This document shows, piece by piece, positions 1 through 10,984 of a stretch of 64,000 nucleotides of DNA. The notes beneath the pieces are model-generated. The model made no database searches. It worked only from the letters and a program-made list of their open reading frames with translations, and was not told the DNA's origin. Made by a program: the position numbers and the translations under genes. This stretch comes from Gnetum montanum (taxonomy: Eukaryota; Streptophyta; Gnetopsida; Gnetales; Gnetaceae), in NCBI GenBank assembly GCA_015680685.1, contig MNCI01015984.1, positions 21,711-85,710 on the forward strand, given 5' to 3'. The first letter of the stretch is position 1, and every line of letters begins with the position of its first letter.

Positions 1-1690
1 TAGATTCAAAAATCATGCAAATCGGGGCAATAATAAGTTATGGGCATTAGAATTTGGAGTGTCAAAGCTCTTTAGCTATAAAGAAAAATTGGCAATAACT
101 CCCTTTTTATGAAATTCATAAATGAAAAATTTTTCTAACTCACCTATGGTATATATAGTATTTATGGATGTGATATCGTAAATATAACATCATAGATGTG
201 ATATCATAGGTGCTTGCGATATCGCAGATATGATGTCACCATAGAAAAATTAAAAATCTTAAATATTTTTTTGGAAAAAAATTGAGTCCCATAGGATAGT
301 TGGAGGATATGCCTCATGTTAAAAGGTTCTTTATATGGAGATGATGCTTCAATTGTGAAAAATAAGCGTTGAAAGTCTATGAGGCAATGAATGTATGGAA
401 TGGATGAGAAAGACAACATTGTTGTGTTATTAGAACAAATAGTGTGAATGATAGGGAAGTATTTTAGATGTGTTGGAAGGTTCAAGATGATGTGGAATTG
501 CTTAGTAGGTATAAGATACAACAGTTATACAAGTGGGTCCTTCCCAAAGTAGGCTCTAGCCCTTACTACTCTTGTATAACCATGGCTAAAAGTGTCCTTG
601 GACACTTAAGGAGTTGAATGTAATGCATACCTATTTAGCAAGACACACATGTTTGTACCACCAAATTGGAAAAATAACTCTATGTTACACAAAATCATAA
701 GTTATGATTATTCAAACAATGAGATGAAATGGGTTTAGAAGGGATTTCAGAAATTGGGATGTGAGGTGTCTTACCATAGGCATAATTAATTCTTGTGTTT
801 TATTACTGGTTAACGTAATCATTAGCCTTTCTATTCAAGAATCAAACAAAGTCCAGACCACATCTAGTGACATTTCATTGTTTGATCTCATGGAATTATA
901 ATAATAAGAATATCAATGTTACAAGGGGTATTGTCACTTGGTGTATTGTCCAAAGGAGGATTTTATTCATGGCAATTTTTTTTTTACGTTTCTAAGAAGT
1001 TGCCTATCTTCAAGCATGGGTAACATATCTTTCCAGTGGAACCCCTAGAAACTTATTTTGTGCCCTTTTATTTGTTATTTGTGTCAACCCTTTTTAAGGT
1101 AGCACTTACTTTACTCTTACTTCGATTTTTTGTTAGATCTACAAGAATATAATGCAACCTTGGTAACATGATGGAACTTACAATAATAATCCAAAAATAA
1201 TTTGCAAGTCCCCTTGATGTCACACCCTTTTCATTCCCCCTTTATTCTTCACTTTTCTGTCCAAGTCATAATGATCATAAGTTTATTCTTAGTTTGATGA
1301 TGGAAAGAATATCATTATGGCTATGGTAAGAACCTCTTATTATTGGAATGGATGGATGGATGATGTGGGCTCACTATGCAAATAATTAGCCTTTTATGAC
1401 TTAAAAACATAGAGAAATTTTCACCTTATTAGACTACATCTTGCCTTTATTTAAATGTGTTTTTGTTAATGATCAAAAATTATTTACAAAGGATTTAAAA
1501 AGAAGTATAAAAGAAATGAAAAAGATGGTAAAATTATGAAAAAGTATAAAGAATGAAAAATATTAAAGAATTACAAAGTATTAAAAAAAATATGAAAAAT
1601 TGAAGAAATGAAAAAGTATAAAAGAATGAGAAAAATGTAAAAGAATCTAAAAAATGAAAAGAAAATGAGAAAGCACTTATTAATTTCTAG
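1..1690. other. Unassigned AT-rich stretch, possibly the 3' end of element B
   Basis: No reading frame here resembles a known protein. A cluster of GATATC palindromes at about 165-230 looks like the start of the LTRs in this family, followed on the minus strand by a TATA-like tatata. It could be the decayed 3' LTR of the minus-strand element B. I could not find a terminal TG or a target duplication, so the assignment is weak. 1495-1670 is an A-rich low-complexity run. Confidence 0.2.
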
Positions 1691-2123
1691 GTCATGATAG
1701 GGCGTCTCCCCCATGACTAAACTCTTAGGCAAGTGCTTAGAAAATGCTCCCCAGATCTCCTAGATCATATAGTTTGGGTGGTTCTCTTACCATATTTAGG
1801 GTTTTAACTTTGGTATAATTATCCCATGTGATCTTGATTGTAGTCGAGTTTTGATCATCTAAGTTCTTTTTTTCCTTTTCCACTAGTATGTCTTTATGGG
1901 TTAATATTTTTGTTTCCAAGTCCTTAGTTGGAGTCATTTTCTTTGGATAGGAATTAGTAAGTGGTTCATGTGTATCCATGCATATGTTTGAGAAATTAAG
2001 GTTGGCAGTTAGTAGCCACAAAGTGTCTTTTGGTTTTGTGGCTTCTACTCTTATTTCTACACACATTTGTGTTTCATTATTATTATGGATTGGTATGGTA
2101 TTTGTGTTAGTATTTTGAATATT

Positions 2124-2620
2124 CTATCCATTGTTGCACCCTTCTATTTTAGCATTTATGCATGAAATTTTTTGTGTATCGATGGCTCCATTTTTGTCTT
2201 CTTGTGAGAGCTCCATGGACAAATCTCTCATGTTTAACTTAGCATCAATGGTGCTAAGCCATGCCCTCCCCATAATTATTGGACATTTCTTATCAGTATC
2301 ATTCACATTAATCACCAAGAAGTCTGCTAGGTAGGACCACCAATTGACAGTGGTCACTACATTGTCAATCTATTCCAAAGGGATGGAAACAGATTGATCT
2401 GCAAGCTCCAACCTGATGTTGCATTTCTTAATGGTGGTAGGTTCCATATTTGATATGTGTCATAAGATATTAAATTGACTCTAGAATCCAAGTCTAGTAA
2501 AGCTTTGCACAATAGATTCCCAGCTACCCGTAAATAGATCAAAGGAATTCCTGGATCAATTTGCTTTTGGGGGAGTGGCTCTACCTTAATGCAATCGATA
2601 ACAACTCTAGTGAGCATGAC
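2124..2620 (-). pseudogene. Retropepsin-like protease domain of element B (broken)
   Basis: Two overlapping minus-strand pieces (2620-2357 and 2357-2124) align with the protease region of the sister elements. The active-site strand reads ALLDLDSRVNLIS, where a D-S/L-G triad is expected. The later flap and second-half motifs PIIMGRAWLSTIDA and ADFLVI are clear. The two pieces lie in different frames, so there is at least one frameshift. In a live element this aspartic protease would cut the Gag-Pol polyprotein inside the virus-like particle. No activity is expected here. Confidence 0.75.
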
Positions 2621-2951
2621 AATTTATATTTTTAGGCTTGATGATGATGGAAGATTTTTAAGAGTGAGAAGATCTATTTTAGGAGAAGATGATCTTGATG
2701 AAGCTCCTATTCTACTACCTTTTTCTAGACTCATCCTAAAGAAAGGATGTTTGTTTATTTGGCCCTTAGCATTGCTGGTGAGATCTTATATTTGTACGCT
2801 TACTACCATTGCACATTCTTTTGTTGTAGTTGTGATGGTGGTTCACCCTATATTGTGAGTGGTGGCACTGGTGGCAAAGGATTTGTATTGGAATTTTAAA
2901 GATCAGCTACTTGCGAGTGCATGTGTGAGTTTAGATTAGTCCTTGATGATG

Positions 2952-4558
2952 TTAGTTAGTGGTATTTAGGTGGATGATATTATGGATTTTGAATAGTGAT
3001 GTTCGTTGGTGAGATTGAATGTTGGACATAGTATCCATAAGGGTTAGGTTGTCAATATGGATACTATTGGTGTGGTGGTGGCATGACCCATGATTGTAAC
3101 TATTGCCACTACTGATAGTACTACTCTTGCTGTTGAGGTAAAGCTCCACTAGGATAGTACATTGGTTGAGGTTGTTGTCTGTAGTTACCTTAAGGATAAG
3201 GTAATTGTTTGGGCATTTTCTTTTGAACAAATTGTGGGTTAAATTCATATGCCCTAAATGTACCATGACTAGACAACATCCCTTAGGATGTTCATACTGG
3301 CACACGGTGCACCCTTCATCATCTATGGAGTTGGTGTTTGAGTACCTAGCTATTGAAGCAACTTTACCCTTTTGTCCAAATTCCTTATTATTTTTATCTC
3401 TACCTCTTTTGAGTGCTTATTTTGCTTTCTCCTCCACAATCTTTAGTGTTGTACATCATTCATCTACCAAATCTCACATTTTCACTCCTTTTGCTACTAC
3501 ATCGGCAACAAATTTCTGAATTGGTAGCATCTCTCTCCTAATGACTTGATTCAAGGTTTCTTCCTCTTGGGTATCACACACCCATGCATCTCTTTTATGA
3601 ATTGATGGATCCCTATTATATTCTTCAGCTTATTCCCATTTTCTAGGCTCTCCTTCTTCTTTTGCCACTTGATTGATGAGTCTTTGAATCCAATGGATGA
3701 TTAATTTGATAGTCTTCCTTTGGCATAAACACAAAGGGTCTCTCTTTTTTTGCTTCTGAACCCATCTATGATGTGTCCGAGATATTCCTTTGATGAAAAT
3801 CTGTAACCCAGACATCTATGTAACAGTGAATAATATCTACCCATTGTTGCATCAAGGGTCTCATGGGTTCCTTGTTTCCAATTTTGAATTTTCTTTCTTA
3901 GGATCAACACTTGTGAATATGTTTAATATTTGTCATTGAAAATTTTGAGCATGGTATTCCAATGTCTAATGGATTCAAGTTCCAACTACTTGTACCAACT
4001 TTTTGCTTCCTTCACAAGTGTTCTAGGAAATAGCTTTCATTTTTTCCAATCACTCTCTATGTTTTAAAGGGCATAAGCATTATGGAATGCTTGAAGGTGA
4101 TTTTGAGGATCAATGTTGTAACCTCCTTCAAATCTGAGCATGTTATTCATATCTAGATGTTTGATTCGACTGTCTCTCATGTGCCTGGTTGGTATGTATG
4201 CTACTTTCTAAATGTTGATCATGTTCCTAGTTTTCATAAGGGGTTCATCATCATGATCAAGTTCATAGGCTCTATGGTAGTAGAGACTCCTTCTATGCTC
4301 GTGCCTCTATTAATCCTCTCTTCTATCTCTATGCCTTCTTCTTTTTCACTTCTCATCTTCTAAATTAGAATACCTTGAGTATTGGTCATGATGACCATGA
4401 CCTCTTCTCTTTTCCCTATCAAAGCCTCAGTACTTGTATTGTCTTTTGTCATAGTCCTTTGATGATTGTGATGATGTAGAGGAGGTAACAGAAGAACAAT
4501 GTCAGCTAGTTTTCCATTTATGACTCTTGTGAGTTTTCTTGTAGGACTTAGTAGGATC
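2952..4558 (-). pseudogene. gag of element B, central and C-terminal part (broken)
   Basis: Reading down the minus strand, the retrotransposon gag domain is recognisable (motifs RFEGGYN, HLQAFH, LFPRTLVKEA, RKKIQNWKQG, MGRYYSLLHRC). It is followed by a CTVCQYEHPKGCC knuckle near 3270-3310 and by a PYGYY stretch at about 3040-3060. Several stops and frameshifts interrupt it. The N-terminal part of the same gag lies at 11798-12290, on the far side of element A. Gag would form the particle and package the element RNA. This copy cannot make it. Confidence 0.8.
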
Positions 4559-4563
4559 CCTTG

Positions 4564-5347
4564 TGATGAACCATGATATTGCGTACACAATATTGGATCG
4601 ACCATGCGATATCAGATACCTAATGTCATGGCCTGTCTCCTTATCTATAAATAAGAGGCAGCTCCCTTGGTTCTGACATTTAGAAGTTAGTCCCTTAGCC
4701 AAAATCTTGCCATTTTTTCCTCCAGAGTTAGAATTATTTCTGCGTGCTGGTAGTAGGAGTCATAGAGTGAACGGATCTTTATTCCAGCATTGTGTACTTG
4801 AGCACACTTTGTGTACAATAATAAAGATGAACTTTCTGATAAACCTTGTAGTTAGTTATTATTTAATGCTTTTCTTGTTAATTAATGATTTCTCTAACCT
4901 TACAACTCTCTTTGTTAAATACACTCAGTATGACTATTTCAAACATGCATGTAGCACTTGGTAACCTAGTAACGATTAGTGTTTGGCAATCCCGGTAGCA
5001 TTGCATTGGTTTAGGATGTGTATAGTAAGTGGGAACAAATATTGGTGTTAGGAGTACTTAGAACTTAGCTAATGAATAGTTAAATTGGAATATTTACTTA
5101 CTTATTTCTCTCCCCCCTCCTTATTAGTGTAGGATATAAAACACATAAAAGCCATAAAAATCATATGCCTCAAGCTTACTTAACCATACAACCGTGACAT
5201 ACAAGTAAGTTTGGGAAGACAATAATTAATCAACCTGTTATTGTTCCACATAGGCGCATAGGCACTTAGTCCTTGGAATTTGATTGGATCGTGCATGAAA
5301 TGCTCGTATTTGTATGGTTGAGCGTAGGCGTACCTCGCTGTTCATCA
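4564..5347 (+). repeat. 5' LTR of element A
   Basis: 784 bp, starting TGATGAACC and ending TCATCA. The U3 begins with GATATC-type palindromes. A TATA box, ctataaataag, lies at 4645-4655 and an aataaag polyadenylation-like signal at about 4818. Over the first 100 aligned positions it differs from the 3' LTR at 14 sites, 12 of them transitions, so the insertion is old. Confidence 0.92.
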
Positions 5348-5348
5348 T

Positions 5349-5366
5349 TGGCACCATTGCTAGGGA
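5349..5366 (+). other. Primer binding site of element A (tRNA-Asp type)
   Basis: tggcaccattgctaggga lies one base after the LTR. It is a decayed form of the tggcgccgttgccgggga complement to the 3' end of plant tRNA-Asp, the primer typical of Athila/Tat-type elements. Confidence 0.85.
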
Positions 5367-5479
5367 CTTAGTTGTTTGTGCACTAACTAGAACTTAGGAA
5401 ATCCTTTACATCATTGGAATGAACCCTTAGGGTTGGTTAAGAAAAAGGTAATAGTACATTGCACACTGAACAAGACAAA

Positions 5480-7591
5480 ATGTCTTCTTCTTTGCACAAA
5501 ATCACTTCACCACCTAGGACTAACACAACAAGCAATCAGTGGCAAGTTACACATGACGTTGATTCACCAATTTCTTAATAATTTCGTGTGTTATATGTTC
5601 ATCCTGATGAATATGTACCCGACTTTACCTTTATTCTCCACCAAGATGAACAACTACGTTGACATGACTTGGAAGGTAACATAGTGTTACCTCTCGATTG
5701 TTCAGTCCCAAGTATGCTTCTTCGTGCTCTCACACGAATAGGCATGCAACACTTACACATAGAGTACATTGCGCAGGATTGCGATTCGAGAGACTATCAT
5801 CCCACAAAAGAACAATGTCAAAGGGATTTGCAATAGGAGAGACACCATAAGTCCTTGAAGGGAAAATGGTCTAAGGATGCACCACATGTTTTAAGTGAAA
5901 TTGATGGTGATGAACCTACCTCAGGCAGTCACCTACATAACAATGTTCCTTCCCTTGACTTTGACCAAAGGGTTGTGTATCAGAACCTTCATTCTACTAT
6001 TCACAACCCAGGTGCTAATACCAACAGACACAAAGTTTCTAAAAAAGGAACAAGGACCCATGATGAGGGTGGGCATTCAGATTGTAATCGCGATCGAGGT
6101 AGAGACCATAGAAGAGAAGGTAGTAGACACTATCATGGGGGTGGTTCTCCTTCTTCTTCACCTTCATCATCTCCTTCACCCTCTCCTTCCGTGTCCAGAC
6201 GTAGCCATAGAGAAATAGATCATGAGGATAAGGGCAAAAAAAGTGAAAGTCATAGACAAGACAACCAATAAAAAGGACGAGGGCACTCTAGGAAATCACG
6301 CCATAGAATAAGGAAGAGTAGGAAACCATGTATGCACTATAGACACTATGAAAGAGATGATCAAGATGAACCCCTACTTGCCATGTGAAGCATGCTAAAT
6401 ATTACTAAGGTTGTGAGAGTTCCAACAAGGCACCAAAAAGATAGTAGGATCAAGAGGTTAGACATGAATAACATCCCACGATTTGAAGGGGGATATAACG
6501 TTGATCCTCAAAATCACTTACAAGCATTTCATGATGTGTGTACTGTGCAAAACATAGAAAATGAGTGGCAAAAACTTAAGTTGTTCCCACGGACACTAAT
6601 AAAAGAAGCTTACAGTTGGTACTAGTCCTCAAAACCAGAATCCATTCGTAGGTGGAGTACAATGTTAGAATTGTTCAACGATCAATACCAAACGTACTCT
6701 CAGGTGTCCAACTTGTGAAAGCAAATCCAAGGATGGAAACAAGGAAGTCATGAACCCTTGGATGCTGCCATGGGTCATTATTATGTATTTTTACATCGTT
6801 TTCCTAGCCATGGTTATTCACAGTGGGATCAACTATGCCATCTCATAGATGGGCTTAGGCATGAAATGAGAAGAACCCTTGGGACTTATGCCCAAGGGAG
6901 ATTATCTAAGCTTAGGTCCCATCAAATTCATAGGCTACTAGAGCAAGTAGCCAAGGAAGAAGGTGAGCTACACAAAAGAGAAAGTGTGGAAGAATACAAC
7001 CGAGATCCTTCCCTCTAAAAGAAGGAAGTAATATTTTGTGAGGATGAGAAAGAGTCACCACTCAAGGAGATGGTGAATAGGAAAACCTTGCCTATTCCAA
7101 AATTAGCATCAGATGTATCGGCAAAGGTAGACCAAATGTGGGACTCCCTGGATAGTAGGTTTTAAATTGTTCTCAAAGTAGTGGAGGAGTCTAGGGAGTG
7201 AAGTAGTGATCATGAAAAAAGAAAAAAGAGAGAAGTAGAAAATACACGTAACAAGGGTAAGGGTAAAGTTGCTATTATTGAAGAGGTTGTGGACTCAGAT
7301 ACAGATGATGATAGTGGGTGTGAGATCTATCAATAAAACCATCCTAATGGATGTTGCCTTGTAATCTTACATTTACAGGAGTCTGGACTGTATGCACTTA
7401 ATCCATGTTTAAACAAATGACAAACATCCCGACGGTTACCTTATCCCCAAGGTAACCCTAGGCAATTCCACCAACCTTTAACATATTATCCAAGTGGAAC
7501 TCCACCACAACCAATTGAGCAACATCAACAGTGGTAGCACCCACAATCATGGGGAATGCCACCACCAAGGCAACAATATCCTTACTGGTAG
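5480..7591 (+). pseudogene. gag of element A (many nonsense mutations)
   Basis: The start ATG at 5480 (MSSS) matches the start in D. The single frame then carries the N-terminal gag block (YVPDFTF, HQDEQL, GNIVLP), an Arg/Ser/His-rich segment around 6060-6300, the gag domain (6390-7000) and the degraded zinc-knuckle region at about 7315-7370. Stops occur repeatedly in frame, several of them TAG where sister copies have CAG. The recognisable pieces at 5855, 6392, 6758, 7613 and 7922 all share this frame, so decay has been mainly by substitution. The frame meets TAG at 7589-7591, at the gag/protease junction stop shared with D and H. Confidence 0.85.
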
Positions 7592-8605
7592 CCTAACCCA
7601 TATGGATATTACGTGCAGCATCCAATCTCTCCACGTGACTCTGTTGTTCACATCACGCCCCAACATCACTACCAAGCTCATGAGTACTATAGGACTCTCT
7701 CTCCTAGGAGTGACATTCCACAAGTATACCATCGTTCCAATCCAGTGGCGTTTCTCTCAACAATAACTCCATTACCACCTACTTCAGCAATGCAAGGTGA
7801 ACTCCCTGTTCAACCATAGCAACGCAATGCCATAAGGGTTGTTAATCCTCAACCTACTGTTGGTTCTAAGAACCGTACAAAGAAAAGATCTTTCTTCAAA
7901 ACCAATAGTCCAACCAAGCCCTTGCAACCTCAAGTGGCTGAGTCTTTGGACATGTTCATATCAACTAAAGCTTCAGAGCCCCCTTCAAACTTAACACCAC
8001 ATTCAACGCATACAATCATGTTAACACATGTCGTTACTGATTGGATCAAAGTTGGCCACCTTCCTAGGAAATTCTCTGATCCTTGGAGTCCTCTAATCTA
8101 TCTACAAATCGCTAGGAATGAGCCATGCAAAGCTTCTTTGGATTCAAGTTTCGATGTCAACCTAATATCCCAAGAAATGTATAAGGCTTGGAACCTGCCC
8201 CCATTAAAAAAGAGCAATGTCCGTTTAGAGTTAACTGACCAATCCATCATTGTTCCCTTGGGATTAGTGGAGAATATTGTTACCACTGTTTGTGTGTGGT
8301 CGTATCTAGCTAACTTCTTGGTGATCCAAGTGAATAATAGTAAGGGGAACTTCCCAATCATAATGGGAAGGACATGGCTAAGCACTATCGATGCATGCCT
8401 AGGAATTTGCAATCTTTCCCTAAAAATATCTAAGGAAAATACTTTTGGAAAGATGGAGAAGAAGAAAGTTCCATGCATGGTGTGGTTCTCAAATGAAAAA
8501 CACAAAAAAAAAGTGAGAATTCAAAGCACACCCCTTAGAAACAATAATGAAATTGGGCTACACACACTAGTTATGGCACTGGAAAGACATGTTACCCATG
8601 CCTAA
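7592..8605 (+). pseudogene. Protease region of element A, fused to 3' sequence
   Basis: It continues the gag frame past the junction TAG. A proline-rich linker leads into the retropepsin-like domain (7990-8470), with motifs DWIKVGHLPRKF, VNLISQEMYKAWNLPPLKKS and PIIMGRTWLSTIDA. The active-site strand is ASLDSSFDVNLIS, so the catalytic D-S-G has lost its glycine. At about 8473-8480 (tgcatg) the sequence switches to what lies 3' of integrase in element D, so the last 40 or so codons to 8605 are not protease. Elements C and D continue instead into a linker and reverse transcriptase. Confidence 0.8.
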
Positions 8606-9648
8606 AGGTTCTCTCTAACTAAGGCCCTTTCTCGCTTCCTGGTTCTCCATCTCACTCTCCTCAGAATGGTGGTGACTTTTTGTAGAGGCATTCTTGTTAC
8701 TTCAAGGGGATGGGCTGGTCAAATGTGTTGATGCGAGATCACTGAATGAGGATTATTGAGTCCAGATTTAGAATGAGTTCTACTCGATCACATTAACCAT
8801 GAAACACACAAGGGACTTTACACAACCTTGTTCTTGGGTTTTCATTCCATTCTCTCCTCTCCACATTTCTTTTCCATTTTTCACTTCATTGTTGGTTTTA
8901 TCATTAGTCCATACTTTGGTTCATGCATCATTTTTCCTTGTTAATTTCTTGTGGGTAAGTTTTTAACTCTTGCTTCCAAATGACATTCCGAGAGCCTACG
9001 AACTCTTTTGAATGTAGGTCTACTAGGGCATCAATGGCATGAGCCTGCTTTGGGGAGGACCCACTAGCATCCCTTTTTGGTGCACTTGTTAACTTCTTTC
9101 CCTTAAACATTTTCTGCAATCAACAATTTTTTTTTCATCCCCATCCATGACATTCATTTTATTGGCATTGCCATTGTTACTTTTTCTCCATCTTTCTTAT
9201 TCCTTCTCTTTTTCCATCCTATCACTACTGGAGGTTTTCTCTTCATCATGGGGGCCCTGGCACAATTTTTTCAATTTTTCCTAACCCCTACACCTAAGGT
9301 AGTTACTAGTGTCAAAACTCCAGAATCAATATCTGCCATAACCACAACTCAGCCAATGCACTTTACATCGAGGCAAGGTATCGACCGCATTGTGATTTAC
9401 CTACCCTCACTTATTTGTGACCACGTTGTATGTGTAGATGGAAATCATATAACAATGGATCGAGCCTAGAGGATGCACTCAGGATGGACTAGAACTAAAA
9501 TGTTTACAAAGGATCAAGATTGGTGGTGTGGCTATCGATAACAATGGAAGGTGCAATATTGGCATCAGTAGCAACAGGTCTTATTCTTTTTTCTCTCTCT
9601 CCTTCTTCTCTTTTAGCTACCAATAAGGCTGGATGTCATTTATATACA
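8606..9648 (+). other. 3' non-coding region of element A
   Basis: It is pyrimidine-rich on the plus strand and closely matches 39340-40380 in element D. It contains a conserved antisense frame (next entry). No intact sense frame of useful length is seen. The T-rich sense frames are probably the complement of the A-rich antisense frame. Confidence 0.6.
8928..9119 (-). CDS. Conserved antisense reading frame in the 3' region of element A
   Basis: The frame of 63 residues starts MQKMFKGKKLTSAP and is basic in its first part. A 71-residue version with nearly the same protein sequence lies at 39639-39854 in element D. The start recurs in C (26683 downward, running into an N gap) and in G (58288, plus strand). 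A second antisense frame just upstream (KKRRNKKDGEK) is also shared. Antisense frames in the 3' part of Tat-group gypsy elements are known, but I cannot name a function. It could be spliced to the upstream frame, or it could be non-coding sequence that is conserved only because the copies share descent. Confidence 0.4.
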   Translation of the reverse strand: MQKMFKGKKLTSAPKRDASGSSPKQAHAIDALVDLHSKEFVGSRNVIWKQELKTYPQEINKEK

Positions 9649-9853
9649 TGTTGATGCATAAATTTTGGTCATGCCAACACCGGAAAAACTTGTTTGAGGA
9701 GACTATTGCCTAGGGCGCCTCCCGTATGGGTACGGAAACTCGGGAATAGTTTCAGCTGGAGAGAGCCATGTGACCAAGTGATAAAGAGAGAGAGAGAAAA
9801 CATAGAGAGAAATAAAGCATGAAAAGAAAAACTAAAGGAGAGAGAAATAGGAA

Positions 9854-10295
9854 CCATCGATAGGATGCATGGTTGTGTTGTCGCAAGAATCGTGTGTAGC
9901 TGCGATCAAACATCACCAATGCCCTGCGAACCACCAACCGCATAAATATAAATCCACCACCGCCACTTATCATCTGTTGAAATAAAAGAAGATGACGAGA
10001 AGATCCATCGACAGGATGCATGGTTATGTTGCCGCAAGAATCATGTGTAGTTGCGATCAAACATCACCAATGCCCTGCGAACCACCAACTGCATAAATAT
10101 AAATCTACCACCACCATTTGCCATTTGCTAAAATAAAAGAAGATGAAGAGAAGATCCATCGACAGGATGCATGGTTATGTTGCCGCAAGAATCATGTGTA
10201 GTTGCGATCAAGCATCACCAATGCCCTGTGAACCACCAACTGCATAAATATAAATCCACCACCGCCACTTATCATCTGTTGAAATAAAAGAAGAT
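9854..10295. repeat. Tandem repeat, 151-bp unit, about 2.9 copies
   Basis: Copies start at 9854, 10005 and 10156 with ccatcgacaggatgcatgg-like sequence and end in an aaataaaagaagat motif. They lie inside the LTR-like insertion. The second and third copies look more alike than the first, which suggests stepwise expansion. Confidence 0.85.
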
Positions 10296-10320
10296 AGAAA
10301 GAACCACATGCCATCTGCTA

Positions 10321-10505
10321 AAAATAAAAGAAAATCTGCCAACGTCCAACTGTCCAAATTGCTCAGAAAATAAAAGAAAATCTGCTGACGTCCAACCACC
10401 CAAATTGCTTAGAAAATAAAAGAAAATCTGCTGACGTCGAACCACCCAAATTGTTCAGAAAATAAAAGAAAATCTGCCGATGCCCAATCGCCCAAATTGC
10501 CCATT
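10321..10505. repeat. Tandem repeat, 46-bp unit, about 4 copies
   Basis: Units start at 10321, 10367, 10413 and 10459 with aaaataaaagaaaatctgc and contain ccaaattg. The array follows the 151-bp array in the same insertion. Its starting motif resembles the tail of the 151-bp unit, so it may derive from it. Confidence 0.8.
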
Positions 10506-10974
10506 ACTGGAAAAAAATAAAGAAAGAGAAACCATTGGCAACCACCCAAGGAGAGAGGAGGTTCAATCCATGGCTTCATGGCCCTGGCCTCATTGGGCTA
10601 GGGCTTCTTGGCCTGACTTCTCCTCTCCCTCCCCCCCAACTCCATGACCTTGATGGCTTTTTTTATAGCCAATTTTAGGGTTAGGGTAACCAATCTTTTT
10701 TTTATTTTCTTTTTCTTTTTTTTTTTCTTTTTCTTTTTTTTTTTAAAAAATAAACAAAGGCCCCATGCCAAGCAAGCATGGGCGTGTTGGTATCAATAAT
10801 ACAGTGTCCACTTTTGCGGTCATGAACACTAATGTTGTCATGTATTGTATTGTTGATCCGTTCACTGGGCAAATTGAGTCAGTCACCTCATTCCACTGTC
10901 AAAAGTCATTCAGTCAATAATCCCATACTTTCCCAATATTTTGTAAGAAACTCGAGGATGAGTTTTCATTCAGT

Positions 10975-10984
10975 CATGGGGGTA
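10975..10984 (+). other. Polypurine-type plus-strand primer of element A
   Basis: catgggggta abuts the 3' LTR. The same motif precedes the 3' LTR in D (40557-40566), in G (inverted, 57582 onward) and, changed to cgtggaggta, in C (27386-27395). Confidence 0.7.

Larger units (their letters stand above)
1691..4558 (-). mobile_element. Ty3/gypsy element B, 3'-ward body fragment
   Basis: The minus strand carries, from 4558 downward, the middle and end of gag, an atypical zinc knuckle, the retropepsin domain and a linker (1740-2066). It then ends in a tcatgggggag motif at about 1700-1717. In elements C and D that motif lies after integrase. Reverse transcriptase, RNase H and integrase are therefore missing, either by deletion or because B was non-autonomous. 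The 5' part of the same element continues at 11798-13297, because element A inserted into its gag. Frequent stops and frameshifts show that it is dead, and it is older than A. Confidence 0.8.
9649..10798 (+). mobile_element. LTR-like insertion of another family inside element A (probable solo LTR)
   Basis: The orthologous stretch of D is uninterrupted. Here 1,150 bp begin TGTTGATGC, end ATCAATA, and are flanked by a perfect duplication ataca (9644-9648 and 10799-10803). The ends are short inverted repeats if the last CA has decayed to TA. The size, TG start and 5-bp duplication fit a solo LTR. Two internal tandem arrays are listed separately. No coding sequence is visible, and a T-rich run lies at 10689-10744. 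A small non-autonomous element is the alternative. Confidence 0.7.

Noticed and set aside
4564-5347. The repeated LTRs considered as a CRISPR-like or satellite array
   Set aside because: Copies are 0.8-1 kb, dispersed, and bounded by 5-bp duplications, so they are LTRs.
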